DNA from: an uncultured Campylobacter sp.
GTDB lineage: Bacteria; Campylobacterota; Campylobacteria; Campylobacterales; Campylobacteraceae
DNA: 9,452 nucleotides
Direction of reading: 5' to 3'
Assembly (NCBI RefSeq): GCF_938030685.1
Contig: NZ_CALHHX010000197.1
Coordinates: forward strand, 1 to 9,452
Part shown: piece by piece, positions 1 through 6,110 of the stretch
Position numbering within the stretch: position 1 is the stretch's first letter
Layout: each line of letters begins with the position of its first letter
The notes under the pieces: model-generated
Database searches by the model: none
What the model was told of the DNA's origin: nothing
What the model saw: the letters and a program-made list of their open reading frames with translations, nothing else
Made by a program: the position numbers and the translations under genes

Positions 1-685
1 CTTTGAGGGCGCGCTGGCGATCGCGATGGCGCTTGAGATGATCCACACCTACTCGCTTATCCACGATGATCTGCCCGCGATGGACGATGCGGATCTGCGC
101 CGCGGACGGCCGAGCCTGCACAAAAAATACGACGAGGTCACGGCGATTTTAGTGGGCGATGCGCTAAATACCGACGCGTTTTTAATCGCCGCGAGCGCGA
201 ACCTAAGCGACGAAATCAAGATAAAATGCATTAAAACTCTAGCGCGAAACGCGGGCAGCAGCGGCATGGTGCTGGGTCAGGCGATCGATTGTCGTTTTGA
301 AAACAGCCCACTAAAGCAAAGCGAGCTTGAGTTTTTGCATCTGCACAAAACGGGCGCGCTCATCGCTGCGGCGTTTGAGCTAGGCGCCATAATCGGCGGG
401 CTAAAGGATGAGCTCGCGCATGAGCTTTATAAGATCGGGCTGAAGCTAGGGCTTATATTTCAGATCGAGGATGACATCATCGACGCCACGGGCGACGAAG
501 CAAGCGCAGGCAAGCCCGTAGGAGCGGACGGCGCGAAAAATTCCTTCGTAAATTTACTCGGACTTGCGGGCGCTAGAAGCTACAAGCAGCGCCTAATAGA
601 CGAGGTAAGCGGCGCGATGAGCGGCTATGATGCGAGCCTACGCGATTTGGTTTTAAATTTGATAGAAAAATACCTGAAAGGATGA
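1..685 (+). CDS. ispA: Polyprenyl (farnesyl/geranyl) diphosphate synthase, 5'-truncated by the window edge
   Basis: This enzyme condenses isopentenyl diphosphate with allylic diphosphates to make C10-C15 prenyl diphosphates for quinones and undecaprenyl phosphate in the cytosol. The reading frame is open from base 2 (FEGALAIAM...), so the start lies outside the window; the ATG at 26 is internal. About 227 residues are visible, against roughly 280-300 for the family, so only the N-terminal helices are missing. Counting from the Met at 26, the first aspartate-rich motif is DDLPAMDD (14-21, bacterial DDxxxxD form), followed directly by LRRGRPS. The second is DDIID (149-153), after IFQIE. KTG at 108-110 is the usual conserved lysine region. 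The gene ends in TGA 4 nt before the tkt ATG, and the AAGGA of the tkt ribosome site lies inside its last codons, so the two are translationally linked. Adjacent ispA-tkt is also the C. jejuni arrangement (recalled). Whether the main product is GPP or FPP cannot be told here. Confidence 0.93.
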   Translation, partial: FEGALAIAMALEMIHTYSLIHDDLPAMDDADLRRGRPSLHKKYDEVTAILVGDALNTDAFLIAASANLSDEIKIKCIKTLARNAGSSGMVLGQAIDCRFENSPLKQSELEFLHLHKTGALIAAAFELGAIIGGLKDELAHELYKIGLKLGLIFQIEDDIIDATGDEASAGKPVGADGAKNSFVNLLGLAGARSYKQRLIDEVSGAMSGYDASLRDLVLNLIEKYLKG

Positions 686-689
686 AAAA

Positions 690-2618
690 ATGTCGAGCGA
701 GCAGCTAAGTAAAATTTCAAACACGATCAAATTTCTAAGCGCGGATATGATCCAAAGCGCCAACTCAGGCCATCCCGGCACGCCGATGGGGCTAAGCGAC
801 GTAATGAGCGTCTTTATGAGCAAGGTCCGCCACAACCCTAAAAATCCCGCGTGGCTGAACCGCGACCGCGTCGTATTCTCGGGCGGGCACGCAAGCGCGC
901 TCGTGTATAGCTACCTCTACCTTAGCGGATATGATTTGAGTATGGACGATCTGAAAAGCTTCAGGCGCCTGCACTCCAAAACACCGGGCCATCCGGAGAT
1001 CACTACCCCGGGCGTCGAGATCGCTACCGGACCGCTCGGTCAGGGCGTCGCGAACGCGGTCGGATTTGCGATGGCCGCAAAATACGCCGCGCATCTGCTA
1101 AATGAGGAAGGAAACGAGATCATTGATCACCGCGTCTATTGCTTCTGCGGCGACGGCGATCTACAGGAGGGCATCAGCTACGAAGCGTGCGCGCTTGCAG
1201 GCAGACATAACCTCGACAATCTTACGATAATTTATGATTCTAACGGCATCACGATCGACGGCAGCACTGATATCGCGTGGTTTGAGGATGTAAAGGTGCG
1301 ATTTGAAGCGCAAGGCTTTGAAGTCGCGCGCATCGACGGGCATAATTTCGATCAGATAGAATTTGTCCTTGACGAGGTCAAAAACAAAACTAAGCCCTAC
1401 CTCATCATCGCAAATACCACGATCGGCAAGGGCGCGCTCGAGCTTGAGGGCACGGCCAAGACACACGGCGCGCCGCTTGGAGAGGAACTGCTTGCGCGCG
1501 CCAAGCAAAGTCTAGGCTTTGATCCCGCCCAAAGCTTCGTCGTAAGCGAGGACGTGCTTTTTGAAACGCGCGCTGCAGTCGAAAAGGGCGATTTGGAAGA
1601 GCGGCTTTGGAAGGAGAAGCTCGCAAAGCTAAGCGATGAAAAAAGAGCGCTTCTAAACGAGCTTTTAAATCCCGATTTTAGCAAGATAGAATTTCCAGAT
1701 TTTAGCGGGCTTAAGGTCGCCACGCGCGATAGCAACGGTAAAATTTTAAACGCTATCGCAAACGCAGTGCCCGGCTTTTTAGGCGGAAGCGCCGATTTGG
1801 CGGCGTCTAATAAGACCGAGCTAAAAGGCGGTGGCGACTTTCCGTGCGGCAAAAATTTACACTTCGGCATCCGCGAGCACGCGATGGCGGCGATCGGCAA
1901 CGCCTTCGCGAGATACGGGCTTTTCATCCCGTTTAGCGCGACGTTTTTTATCTTCAGCGACTATCTCAAAACGGGCGCGCGACTCGCGGCGCTGATGGGT
2001 TTGCGACACTATTTCGTCTTCACGCACGACAGCATCGGCGTGGGCGAGGACGGGCCGACGCACGAGCCTATCGAGCAGCTTAGCACCTTCCGCGCGATGC
2101 CCGGCTTCTACACCTTTCGCCCCGCAGACGGCAACGAAAACGTAAAATGCTGGCGCGCGGCGCTTGCTCTGAATGCCCCCGCGGCGTTCGTCTGTTCGCG
2201 CCAAGGGCTTGAGCCGCTACCTAAGGCGGTCTTGGGCGACGTGCAAAACGGCGCGTATCTGCTAAGGCAGAGCAAAGAAGCACGTATCACGCTCATCGCA
2301 AGCGGCAGCGAAGTCTCGCTCTGCCTAAAAGCGGCGGCGATCCTGCAAGAGCAAGGCATCGGCGCAAATGTCGTAAGCGCGCCGTGCTTCGAGCTTCTGT
2401 GCGAGCAGGACGCTGACTATCTGGCGCAAATCCTGCAGGCGCAAACTAAAATTTTAGCCGTCGAAGCCGCAAGCGCGCTTGAGTGGTATAAATTTGCAGA
2501 CGCAGTACACGGCATGCAAAGCTTCGGCGAAAGCGGCAACGCGAGCGAGCTATTTAAGCTTTTCGGCTTCACCGACGTCGCGATCGCAAAAGAAGCAAGG
2601 GAGCTTTTAGAGCAGTAG
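690..2618 (+). CDS. tkt: Transketolase
   Basis: Thiamine-diphosphate enzyme of the non-oxidative pentose phosphate pathway; it moves two-carbon ketol units between sugar phosphates in the cytosol. The product is 642 aa, slightly below the usual ~660. The three expected domains follow in order. The N-terminal ThDP pyrophosphate domain has SGHPGTPMG (26-34), GGHASAL (65-71), GPLGQG (114-119) and GDGDLQEG (154-161), which starts the metal/ThDP motif that ends at DSN (183-185). The pyrimidine-binding domain has GGSADL (365-370), the catalytic glutamate E396 in FGIREHA, FSATFF (415-420) and HDSIGVGEDGPTHEP (446-460). A C-terminal domain follows from about residue 510. GEDGPTHEP and IREHA distinguish it from DXPS and pyruvate dehydrogenase relatives. 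The ATG has a good ribosome site (GAAAGGA, 676-682), 7 nt away. No interruption or missing catalytic residue was seen. Campylobacters lack a complete glycolytic upper branch, so this enzyme probably supplies pentose and erythrose phosphates (inference). Confidence 0.97.
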   Translation: MSSEQLSKISNTIKFLSADMIQSANSGHPGTPMGLSDVMSVFMSKVRHNPKNPAWLNRDRVVFSGGHASALVYSYLYLSGYDLSMDDLKSFRRLHSKTPGHPEITTPGVEIATGPLGQGVANAVGFAMAAKYAAHLLNEEGNEIIDHRVYCFCGDGDLQEGISYEACALAGRHNLDNLTIIYDSNGITIDGSTDIAWFEDVKVRFEAQGFEVARIDGHNFDQIEFVLDEVKNKTKPYLIIANTTIGKGALELEGTAKTHGAPLGEELLARAKQSLGFDPAQSFVVSEDVLFETRAAVEKGDLEERLWKEKLAKLSDEKRALLNELLNPDFSKIEFPDFSGLKVATRDSNGKILNAIANAVPGFLGGSADLAASNKTELKGGGDFPCGKNLHFGIREHAMAAIGNAFARYGLFIPFSATFFIFSDYLKTGARLAALMGLRHYFVFTHDSIGVGEDGPTHEPIEQLSTFRAMPGFYTFRPADGNENVKCWRAALALNAPAAFVCSRQGLEPLPKAVLGDVQNGAYLLRQSKEARITLIASGSEVSLCLKAAAILQEQGIGANVVSAPCFELLCEQDADYLAQILQAQTKILAVEAASALEWYKFADAVHGMQSFGESGNASELFKLFGFTDVAIAKEARELLEQ

Positions 2619-2633
2619 CGGAAAGGGTAAAAT

Positions 2634-3056
2634 TTGAGCGAAAAAATCAAAATTTCGTATTTAGACGGATTTAAAATTTACGGATTAAAAGCCCGCACGA
2701 AAAACGCGGACGAGCTAGGCGGAAGCGGCAAAATTCCCGCGCTGTGGGCAAAATTTATGAAAGAGTGCTATGACGGGCAGAGCGAGATTTACGGCGTCTA
2801 TTACGATTACGAAGACGGCGTCGACGGGCTTTACGATATCTTTATCGGCGCTAAAGCGCCCCGCAGCGACGAAGTCTTGGAGATCAAAAGCGGCAAATAC
2901 GCCGTTTTTAGCTTCCCGAATGAACCGCAAAACGTAGCAAAGTTTTGGAGCAAAATTTGGAACTTTTTTGAGGCCGGCGAACTAAAAAGAGCGTTTGGAA
3001 CGGATTTTGAGTTTTACGGCGGAGACGAGATCAAAATTTTCATCTCGGTTTTGTAG
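2634..3056 (+). CDS. Stand-alone GyrI/Cass2-like effector-binding domain protein
   Basis: A 140-aa soluble protein resembling the ligand-binding half of AraC/MerR-type regulators (GyrI-like, or 'integron-associated effector binding protein' Cass2). Features supporting this are GLKARTKNADE (17-27), with the RTxN-E pattern after the first strand; KIPALWAKF (33-41), a short helix; YGVYYDYEDG (53-62), the characteristic YGVYxxYE strand; and GKYAVF (87-92), matching the second half of the internal repeat. There is no helix-turn-helix, signal peptide or membrane segment. Such proteins bind small, often cationic or aromatic ligands; the ligand here is unknown. The start is TTG at 2634, chosen because GGAAAGGG (2620-2627) sits 6 nt upstream and the family N-terminus fits. 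It begins 15 nt after tkt stops, so it is probably co-transcribed with it. No functional connection to transketolase is evident. Confidence 0.78.
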   Translation: MSEKIKISYLDGFKIYGLKARTKNADELGGSGKIPALWAKFMKECYDGQSEIYGVYYDYEDGVDGLYDIFIGAKAPRSDEVLEIKSGKYAVFSFPNEPQNVAKFWSKIWNFFEAGELKRAFGTDFEFYGGDEIKIFISVL

Positions 3057-3152
3057 GGCGGCGCATGAAATTTATAAACGGCGAGTGATTTTTCTCCGCC
3101 GCGATAAAATTTGCCCGCAAAGTGCTAAAATTCCTTGCTCGCAAAAGCCGCG

Positions 3153-3176
3153 CAGAGCGTAAAACGCTGCTGTTTT
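3153..3176 (+). terminator. Possible intrinsic terminator of the ispA-tkt-effector protein operon
   Basis: CAG-AGCGT (3153-3160), loop AAA, then ACGCT-G-CTG (3164-3172) form an 8-bp stem with one bulged G, followed directly by TTTTAT. It lies about 100 nt after the stop of the last gene. The stem is short and imperfect, so this is tentative. Confidence 0.35.
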
Positions 3177-3368
3177 ATAAAATTTCATCCATAAAGCGGT
3201 AAAATTCCGTGCCCAAAACTATGCGCGCGAAAGCAAATTTTATGCCGAAAGCCGCGCCGTACCTTAAGCCATGGATTTAAAACGAAATCTAAATTTGCGC
3301 CGCAAATTTCAACCCCCGCCCGTAAAAGCAGCCGAATTTCGCGCGGAATTTCATTTTTAAATCTGTTA

Positions 3369-3388
3369 TTAAGCCATTTTTGGCTTAA
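3369..3388. repeat. Perfect inverted repeat upstream of tRNA-Ser
   Basis: TTAAGCCA, TTTT, TGGCTTAA: an 8-bp perfect stem with a 4-nt loop. It ends 15 nt before the first tRNA base, where a promoter -35/spacer region would lie; a weak -10-like TACACT follows at 3391-3396. There is no T-run after it on either strand, so it does not look like a normal terminator. It could be an operator or a chance palindrome. Confidence 0.5.
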
Positions 3389-3403
3389 ATTACACTTTCA
3401 TTC

Positions 3404-3491
3404 GGGTAGATGTCCGAGCGGTCGAAGGAGCGCGCCTCGAAAGCGCGTAAGGCGTCAGCCTTCTAGGGTTCGAATCCCTATCTACCCGCCA
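3404..3491 (+). tRNA. tRNA-Ser, anticodon CGA
   Basis: All arms can be folded by eye. The acceptor GGGTAGA (3404-3410) pairs with TCTACCC (3481-3487), followed by discriminator G and an encoded CCA (3489-3491). The D stem is TCC/GGA. The anticodon stem CGCGC/GCGCG encloses loop CTCGAAA, giving anticodon CGA, which reads UCG. The long class II variable arm has stem AAGGC/GCCTT with loop GTCA, as expected for serine. The T stem TAGGG/CCCTA holds loop TTCGAAT. The length is 88 nt with a genome-encoded CCA. The transcript probably starts within a few bases of 3404 if TACACT (3391-3396) is its -10. The grpB gene begins 35 nt downstream. Confidence 0.97.
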
Positions 3492-3526
3492 TTCATTCAA
3501 ATTTCACCCAATACTCGGGAGTTAAG

Positions 3527-4075
3527 ATGAGCAATAAACTCCTTTCGATGAGCCTGCAAGAGCTGTGGCGGCTCTTTCCGATACGTCTCGTGCCGCACGA
3601 TCCGCGCTGGGGCGAATACTTTAGGCAGGAGCGCGAAATTCTGCGCGGCTTACTGCAAGATCATGGCGAGATCAGGATTCATCATATCGGCAGCACCGCG
3701 GTAAGAGGGATCTGGGCGAAGCCTATCGTAGATATTTTAATCGAGTGCTCGGATATTGCCGCCGCCAAGCAGCGCTTGATAGAGGCGGGCTATCTGCTAA
3801 TGAGCGAAAGCGAGAGCCGCTGCAGCCTAAATAAGGGCTACACCGAAGCGGGGTTTGCCGAGCGCGTTTTTCACGTACATCTGCGAAATTTCGGCGATGC
3901 GGATGAGATATTTTTTAGAGATTTTTTGCGGGAGAATGCGGATATCGCCGCGCAGTACGAGGCGCTTAAATTAGAGCTTTGTAAGCGCTATGAGTTCGAT
4001 CGCGACGCCTACACTGCGGCAAAAAACGAATTTGTGCTTAAATTTACGCGCATCGCTAAAGAAAATTCGAAATAA
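3527..4075 (+). CDS. GrpB family (UPF0157) nucleotidyltransferase-fold protein
   Basis: A 182-aa soluble protein of the GrpB family, which belongs to the nucleotidyltransferase fold superfamily; its substrate is unknown in any organism I can recall. Diagnostic segments are VPHDPRWGEYF (22-32), HHIGSTAVRGIWAKPIVDI (52-70), with the GST and the putative metal-binding aspartate D69, VFHVHLRNFG (114-123), FRDFLRENADIAAQYEALK (130-148) and YTAAKNEFV near the C-terminus. Length and motif order match the full family domain. ATG 3527 is favoured because GGGAG (3517-3521) lies 5 nt before it; MSLQEL from Met7 is a possible later start. No clear promoter is seen in the 35 nt between tRNA-Ser and this gene, so it may be transcribed with the tRNA or from a promoter inside it (inference). 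Codon use resembles the neighbours, with no obvious sign of recent transfer. Confidence 0.9.
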   Translation: MSNKLLSMSLQELWRLFPIRLVPHDPRWGEYFRQEREILRGLLQDHGEIRIHHIGSTAVRGIWAKPIVDILIECSDIAAAKQRLIEAGYLLMSESESRCSLNKGYTEAGFAERVFHVHLRNFGDADEIFFRDFLRENADIAAQYEALKLELCKRYEFDRDAYTAAKNEFVLKFTRIAKENSK

Positions 4076-4485
4076 TCGCGCAAATTTGATCCTCTGCGTA
4101 GAAGCTCGCTTCCCAAGAGCGATAAAAATGGCTAAATTTTATAAACAAAACGTGTGGACAGTGCCGCGCCTCGTGAGCTTATTTTTATAAAATTTTGACC
4201 ATAATTTCAAATTTAAATGGCGCTCACTCAGCTATCTGTAGATAAAATTTTACAAATTCCGCTAGCGGCAAAGTCGTCCATAAAATGCGTCGTATCACCC
4301 ACATCATATTTCAAGCAAAGGCATCCCCGCGCTTCGCTACGGGTTTAAATTTAAAACTTATGCGCCGCAAATTTTAAACATTCCACAAAAATATGGACTC
4401 ATAAATCCGCTAAATTTAAAGCAGCGAAAATTTTAAATTCCTCGCTGCTAGCTAGCCGCATAAATTCCACGCCGAGCGCTTAAAT
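4076..4485. other. Spacer between convergent grpB-like and PLP-enzyme genes
   Basis: No supported gene. A 20-codon frame (4128-4190, MAKFYKQNVW...) has only a weak ribosome site and is not called. The region carries many AAATTT/AAAATTTT words and a good hairpin at 4420-4449 oriented as a minus-strand terminator. For grpB the only candidate end signal is a T-rich run near 4179-4188 (TTATTTTTAT) after a very weak stem. Confidence 0.6.
4411..4449 (-). terminator. Likely terminator of the ridA / PLP-enzyme operon
   Basis: AGCAGCGA (4420-4427) pairs perfectly with TCGCTGCT (4442-4449) around a 14-nt AT-rich loop that can itself pair in part. Read on the minus strand the stem is followed by TTTAAATTTA. 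It lies about 37 nt after the stop codon of the PLP-enzyme gene, the expected place for an intrinsic terminator, although the tail is not a pure T-run. Confidence 0.5.
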
Positions 4486-5571
4486 TTAATGATCGCTCTT
4501 TAGCCCCGCGCCGCAAAGCGGGATGATGCTATCTCCTTGCAAATCATGGCTTTCTTTGTAGCGCAGATACGCCGCGTAGGTAGCCGCGGTCGTATGCTCG
4601 ACGTAAAATCCGCCGCGCGCAAGCGCCGCTCTAGCGGGCAGTATGTCGCTCTCGCTCGCTAAGATCGCCTCTCGCTCGCCCGCATAGCTTGAGCCAAGAA
4701 TTTCACCCGCGCGCATCGGTCTTGCGATAGCGATACCCTCCGCTAGCGTCGGCTGCGGCTCTATCGCGCGCGCCGTACCTTTAGCGCCGAAAAGCGGGGC
4801 GCAACGCTCGCCCTGAACGATGAAAATTTTTGGCAGCGCCTCGATAAGACCGCCTTCATATAGCTCGCCTAGTGCTGCTTGAGCGCCCAGCAGCAGCGTG
4901 CCGTTGCCTACGGGGATGAAAATATTGCGCGGCACCCTGCCTAGCTGCTCGTAGATCTCATAAACGTAGCTCTTCGTGCCCTCGTAAAAGATCGGATTAT
5001 AGACGTGGTTGGCGTAATAAATTTGCTCATCTAAGGCCTTTTTACGGCACGCATCCGCCGTTTCGTCGCGGCTGCCGTCAAATACCGTGACGTGCGCGCC
5101 GTGGCTTTTGATCATATCGATCTTTTTGGGCGACGTGCCCTTCGGGACGTAAATTTCGCACTCGATGCCCGCGCGAGCGCAATACGCCGCCACGGCATTG
5201 CCCGCGTTGCCGCTGGAGTCTTGTAGCACCTTTTTCACGCCGATATTTTTAGCATGCAGCACTAAAACCGCTGCGCCGCGGTCTTTGAACGAAAGCGTAG
5301 GCATCGCGTAATCAAGCTTGAGATAGAGGTCTTTGCTGAATTTCTCGCTCGCCGTAAGCCCCTCGCCCATCGAAATTTCTTTAAATTTAGCCGTGTCGAT
5401 GCCCATAAACTTGCGGTATCTAAAGATGCTAAACTCGCTTTGATCTACGAGCGCGGGGTTAAATTTAGGCGCGTCGGAGTTTAGCTTATACAGCCTGCCG
5501 CAGTCGCATTTGTAGCGCAAAGTATCGATAGGCGCGTGCTTGCCGCAGCCAGTGCAGATGAAATCGCTCAT
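4486..5571 (-). CDS. PLP-dependent threonine synthase-like enzyme with N-terminal zinc ribbon
   Basis: A 361-aa fold-type II PLP enzyme, closest in appearance to short, archaeal-type threonine synthases. An N-terminal zinc ribbon has cysteines 6, 9, 22 and 24 (CTGC...CDC). The PLP lysine is K96 in LSFKDRGA (93-100). SSGNAGNA (119-126) is the substrate/cofactor loop, PVGNGTLLLG (220-229) the phosphate-binding glycine loop, and LCGAGLK (352-358) stands where threonine synthases have TGxGLK. The start is ATG 5571, with GGAG (5580-5577) 5 nt before it. The frame is open further upstream, but those codons belong to ridA in another frame. The start lies 8 nt after the ridA stop, and the ribosome site overlaps that stop, so the pair is coupled. 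Partnership with RidA suggests an eliminase or deaminase (serine, threonine, homoserine or sulfur amino acid) as an alternative to threonine synthesis. Family membership is secure; the exact reaction is not, so no symbol is given. Confidence 0.85.
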   Translation of the reverse strand: MSDFICTGCGKHAPIDTLRYKCDCGRLYKLNSDAPKFNPALVDQSEFSIFRYRKFMGIDTAKFKEISMGEGLTASEKFSKDLYLKLDYAMPTLSFKDRGAAVLVLHAKNIGVKKVLQDSSGNAGNAVAAYCARAGIECEIYVPKGTSPKKIDMIKSHGAHVTVFDGSRDETADACRKKALDEQIYYANHVYNPIFYEGTKSYVYEIYEQLGRVPRNIFIPVGNGTLLLGAQAALGELYEGGLIEALPKIFIVQGERCAPLFGAKGTARAIEPQPTLAEGIAIARPMRAGEILGSSYAGEREAILASESDILPARAALARGGFYVEHTTAATYAAYLRYKESHDLQGDSIIPLCGAGLKSDH

Positions 5572-5579
5572 TTTCGCTC

Positions 5580-5968
5580 CTACTTTTTCTCTTTTATTTT
5601 TGCGACGGCCTCGATCTCTACGAGGCAGCCGAAGTGTAGAGCCGTAGTCGGCACCACGACGCGGGCGGGCTTGTGCGCGCCGAAAAACAGCGCGTACTGC
5701 TCGTCGATCACATCCCACAGTTCGCGACGTCAGGCGTATAGACGCGACACATTCGCACGTCGTTTTTATCCGCGCCCGCGGCGGCCAGCACTGCCGCGAC
5801 GTTGCTTAGAGCCTGCGCGGCCTGCGCAGCAAGACCCTCCGGAACGGCCCCCGTGCGCGGATCCACGCTTAGCTGCCCCGAGACGTAGAGCATACCGTCG
5901 TCGTCTAAGATGCCCGGCGCATAATGCGCCTTTTTCGGCGCGAAACCGCTTGGGTAAATTTCTTTCAT
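5580..5968 (-). pseudogene. ridA: ridA (enamine/imine deaminase), interrupted by a 2-nt frameshift
   Basis: RidA (YjgF/YER057c/UK114) proteins hydrolyse reactive 2-aminoacrylate-type enamines released by PLP enzymes. The first 86 codons read normally (MKEIYPSGFAPKKAHYAPG..., LYVSGQL, RVYTPDVAN), then hit TGA at 5710-5708. Removing two bases around 5716-5719 (CTGTGGG to CTGGG on the minus strand) restores WDVIDEQYALFFG, KPARVVVP, LHFGCLVEIEA and a TAG at 5582-5580, giving a normal 128-residue protein. The truncated product lacks the conserved active-site arginine in KPARVVV and the VEIEA strand, so it should be inactive. The start has a strong AAAGGAG (5980-5974) 5 nt upstream. A sequencing or assembly error, a true mutation, or -1 slippage on the TGT-GGG codons are all possible; the downstream half is perfectly preserved, which suggests a recent or artefactual event. 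Confidence 0.88.
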
Positions 5969-6110
5969 TTAAGCTCCTTTGCATATAAAATTTTATATAA
6001 TTTTACTCTAAATTTATTAAAAATATATAAGTATTTCTATAAATTTGCAAAAATTCTAAAATTTAATCTAAATTTATAGATTTTTTTATATGAAATTTAA
6101 GGAGCCCGAA
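5969..6110. promoter_or_regulatory. Divergent promoter/operator region between ridA and the heuR-like gene
   Basis: A strongly AT-rich 142-nt space between divergent genes. It holds a perfect 16-bp palindrome ATATAAAATTTTATAT (5983-5998) just upstream of the ridA ribosome site, containing a TATAAA usable as the ridA -10 (minus strand, 5997-5992). It also holds an inverted repeat AATCTA-N6-TAGATT (6065-6082) overlapping a -10-like TATAGA (6075-6080) for the regulator. The short A/T tracts before the -10 boxes resemble Campylobacter sigma-70 promoters, which lack a strong -35. The operator role is inferred. Confidence 0.5.
6099..6104 (+). promoter_or_regulatory. Ribosome binding site deciding the TTG start of the heuR-like gene
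   Basis: AAGGAG at 6099-6104 lies 6 nt before TTG 6111. The upstream in-frame ATG at 6090 has no Shine-Dalgarno sequence before it, and this AAGGAG would fall inside its coding sequence. Confidence 0.75.

Larger units (their letters stand above)
3057..3403. other. Gene-poor spacer between the tkt operon and tRNA-Ser
   Basis: No convincing coding region on either strand; the longest ATG-started frame I could read (minus strand, from about 3353) is only 22 codons. The stretch is rich in TAAAATTT/TAAAATTCC-type words separated by GC-rich segments, which recur in the other spacers. It contains one possible intrinsic terminator (3153-3176) and a perfect hairpin just before the tRNA (3369-3388); each is listed separately. 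Confidence 0.6.

Noticed and set aside
1397..1927. 176-codon minus-strand frame inside tkt
   Set aside because: Ser/Lys/Arg-rich antisense shadow of a well-conserved transketolase; no family resemblance and no initiation signal.
3404..3491. tRNA-Ser as an integrated-element attachment site
   Set aside because: No integrase and no direct repeat of the tRNA 3' end was found elsewhere in the window.
3990..4190. 66-codon plus-strand frame overlapping the end of grpB
   Set aside because: Most of it is the +1 shadow of grpB; the tail (MAKFYKQNVW... from 4128) is 20 codons with a poor ribosome site.
5572..5718. An N-terminal extension of 49 residues on the PLP enzyme (reading from 5718)
   Set aside because: The extension is Arg-rich nonsense read in the wrong frame through the ridA 3' half; a proper ribosome site precedes the ATG at 5571, which starts right before the zinc ribbon.
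5536..5988. 150-codon plus-strand frame opposite ridA
   Set aside because: Arg/Pro/Ala-rich translation of the complement of ridA and the PLP-enzyme start; it looks open only because of GC-rich codons.
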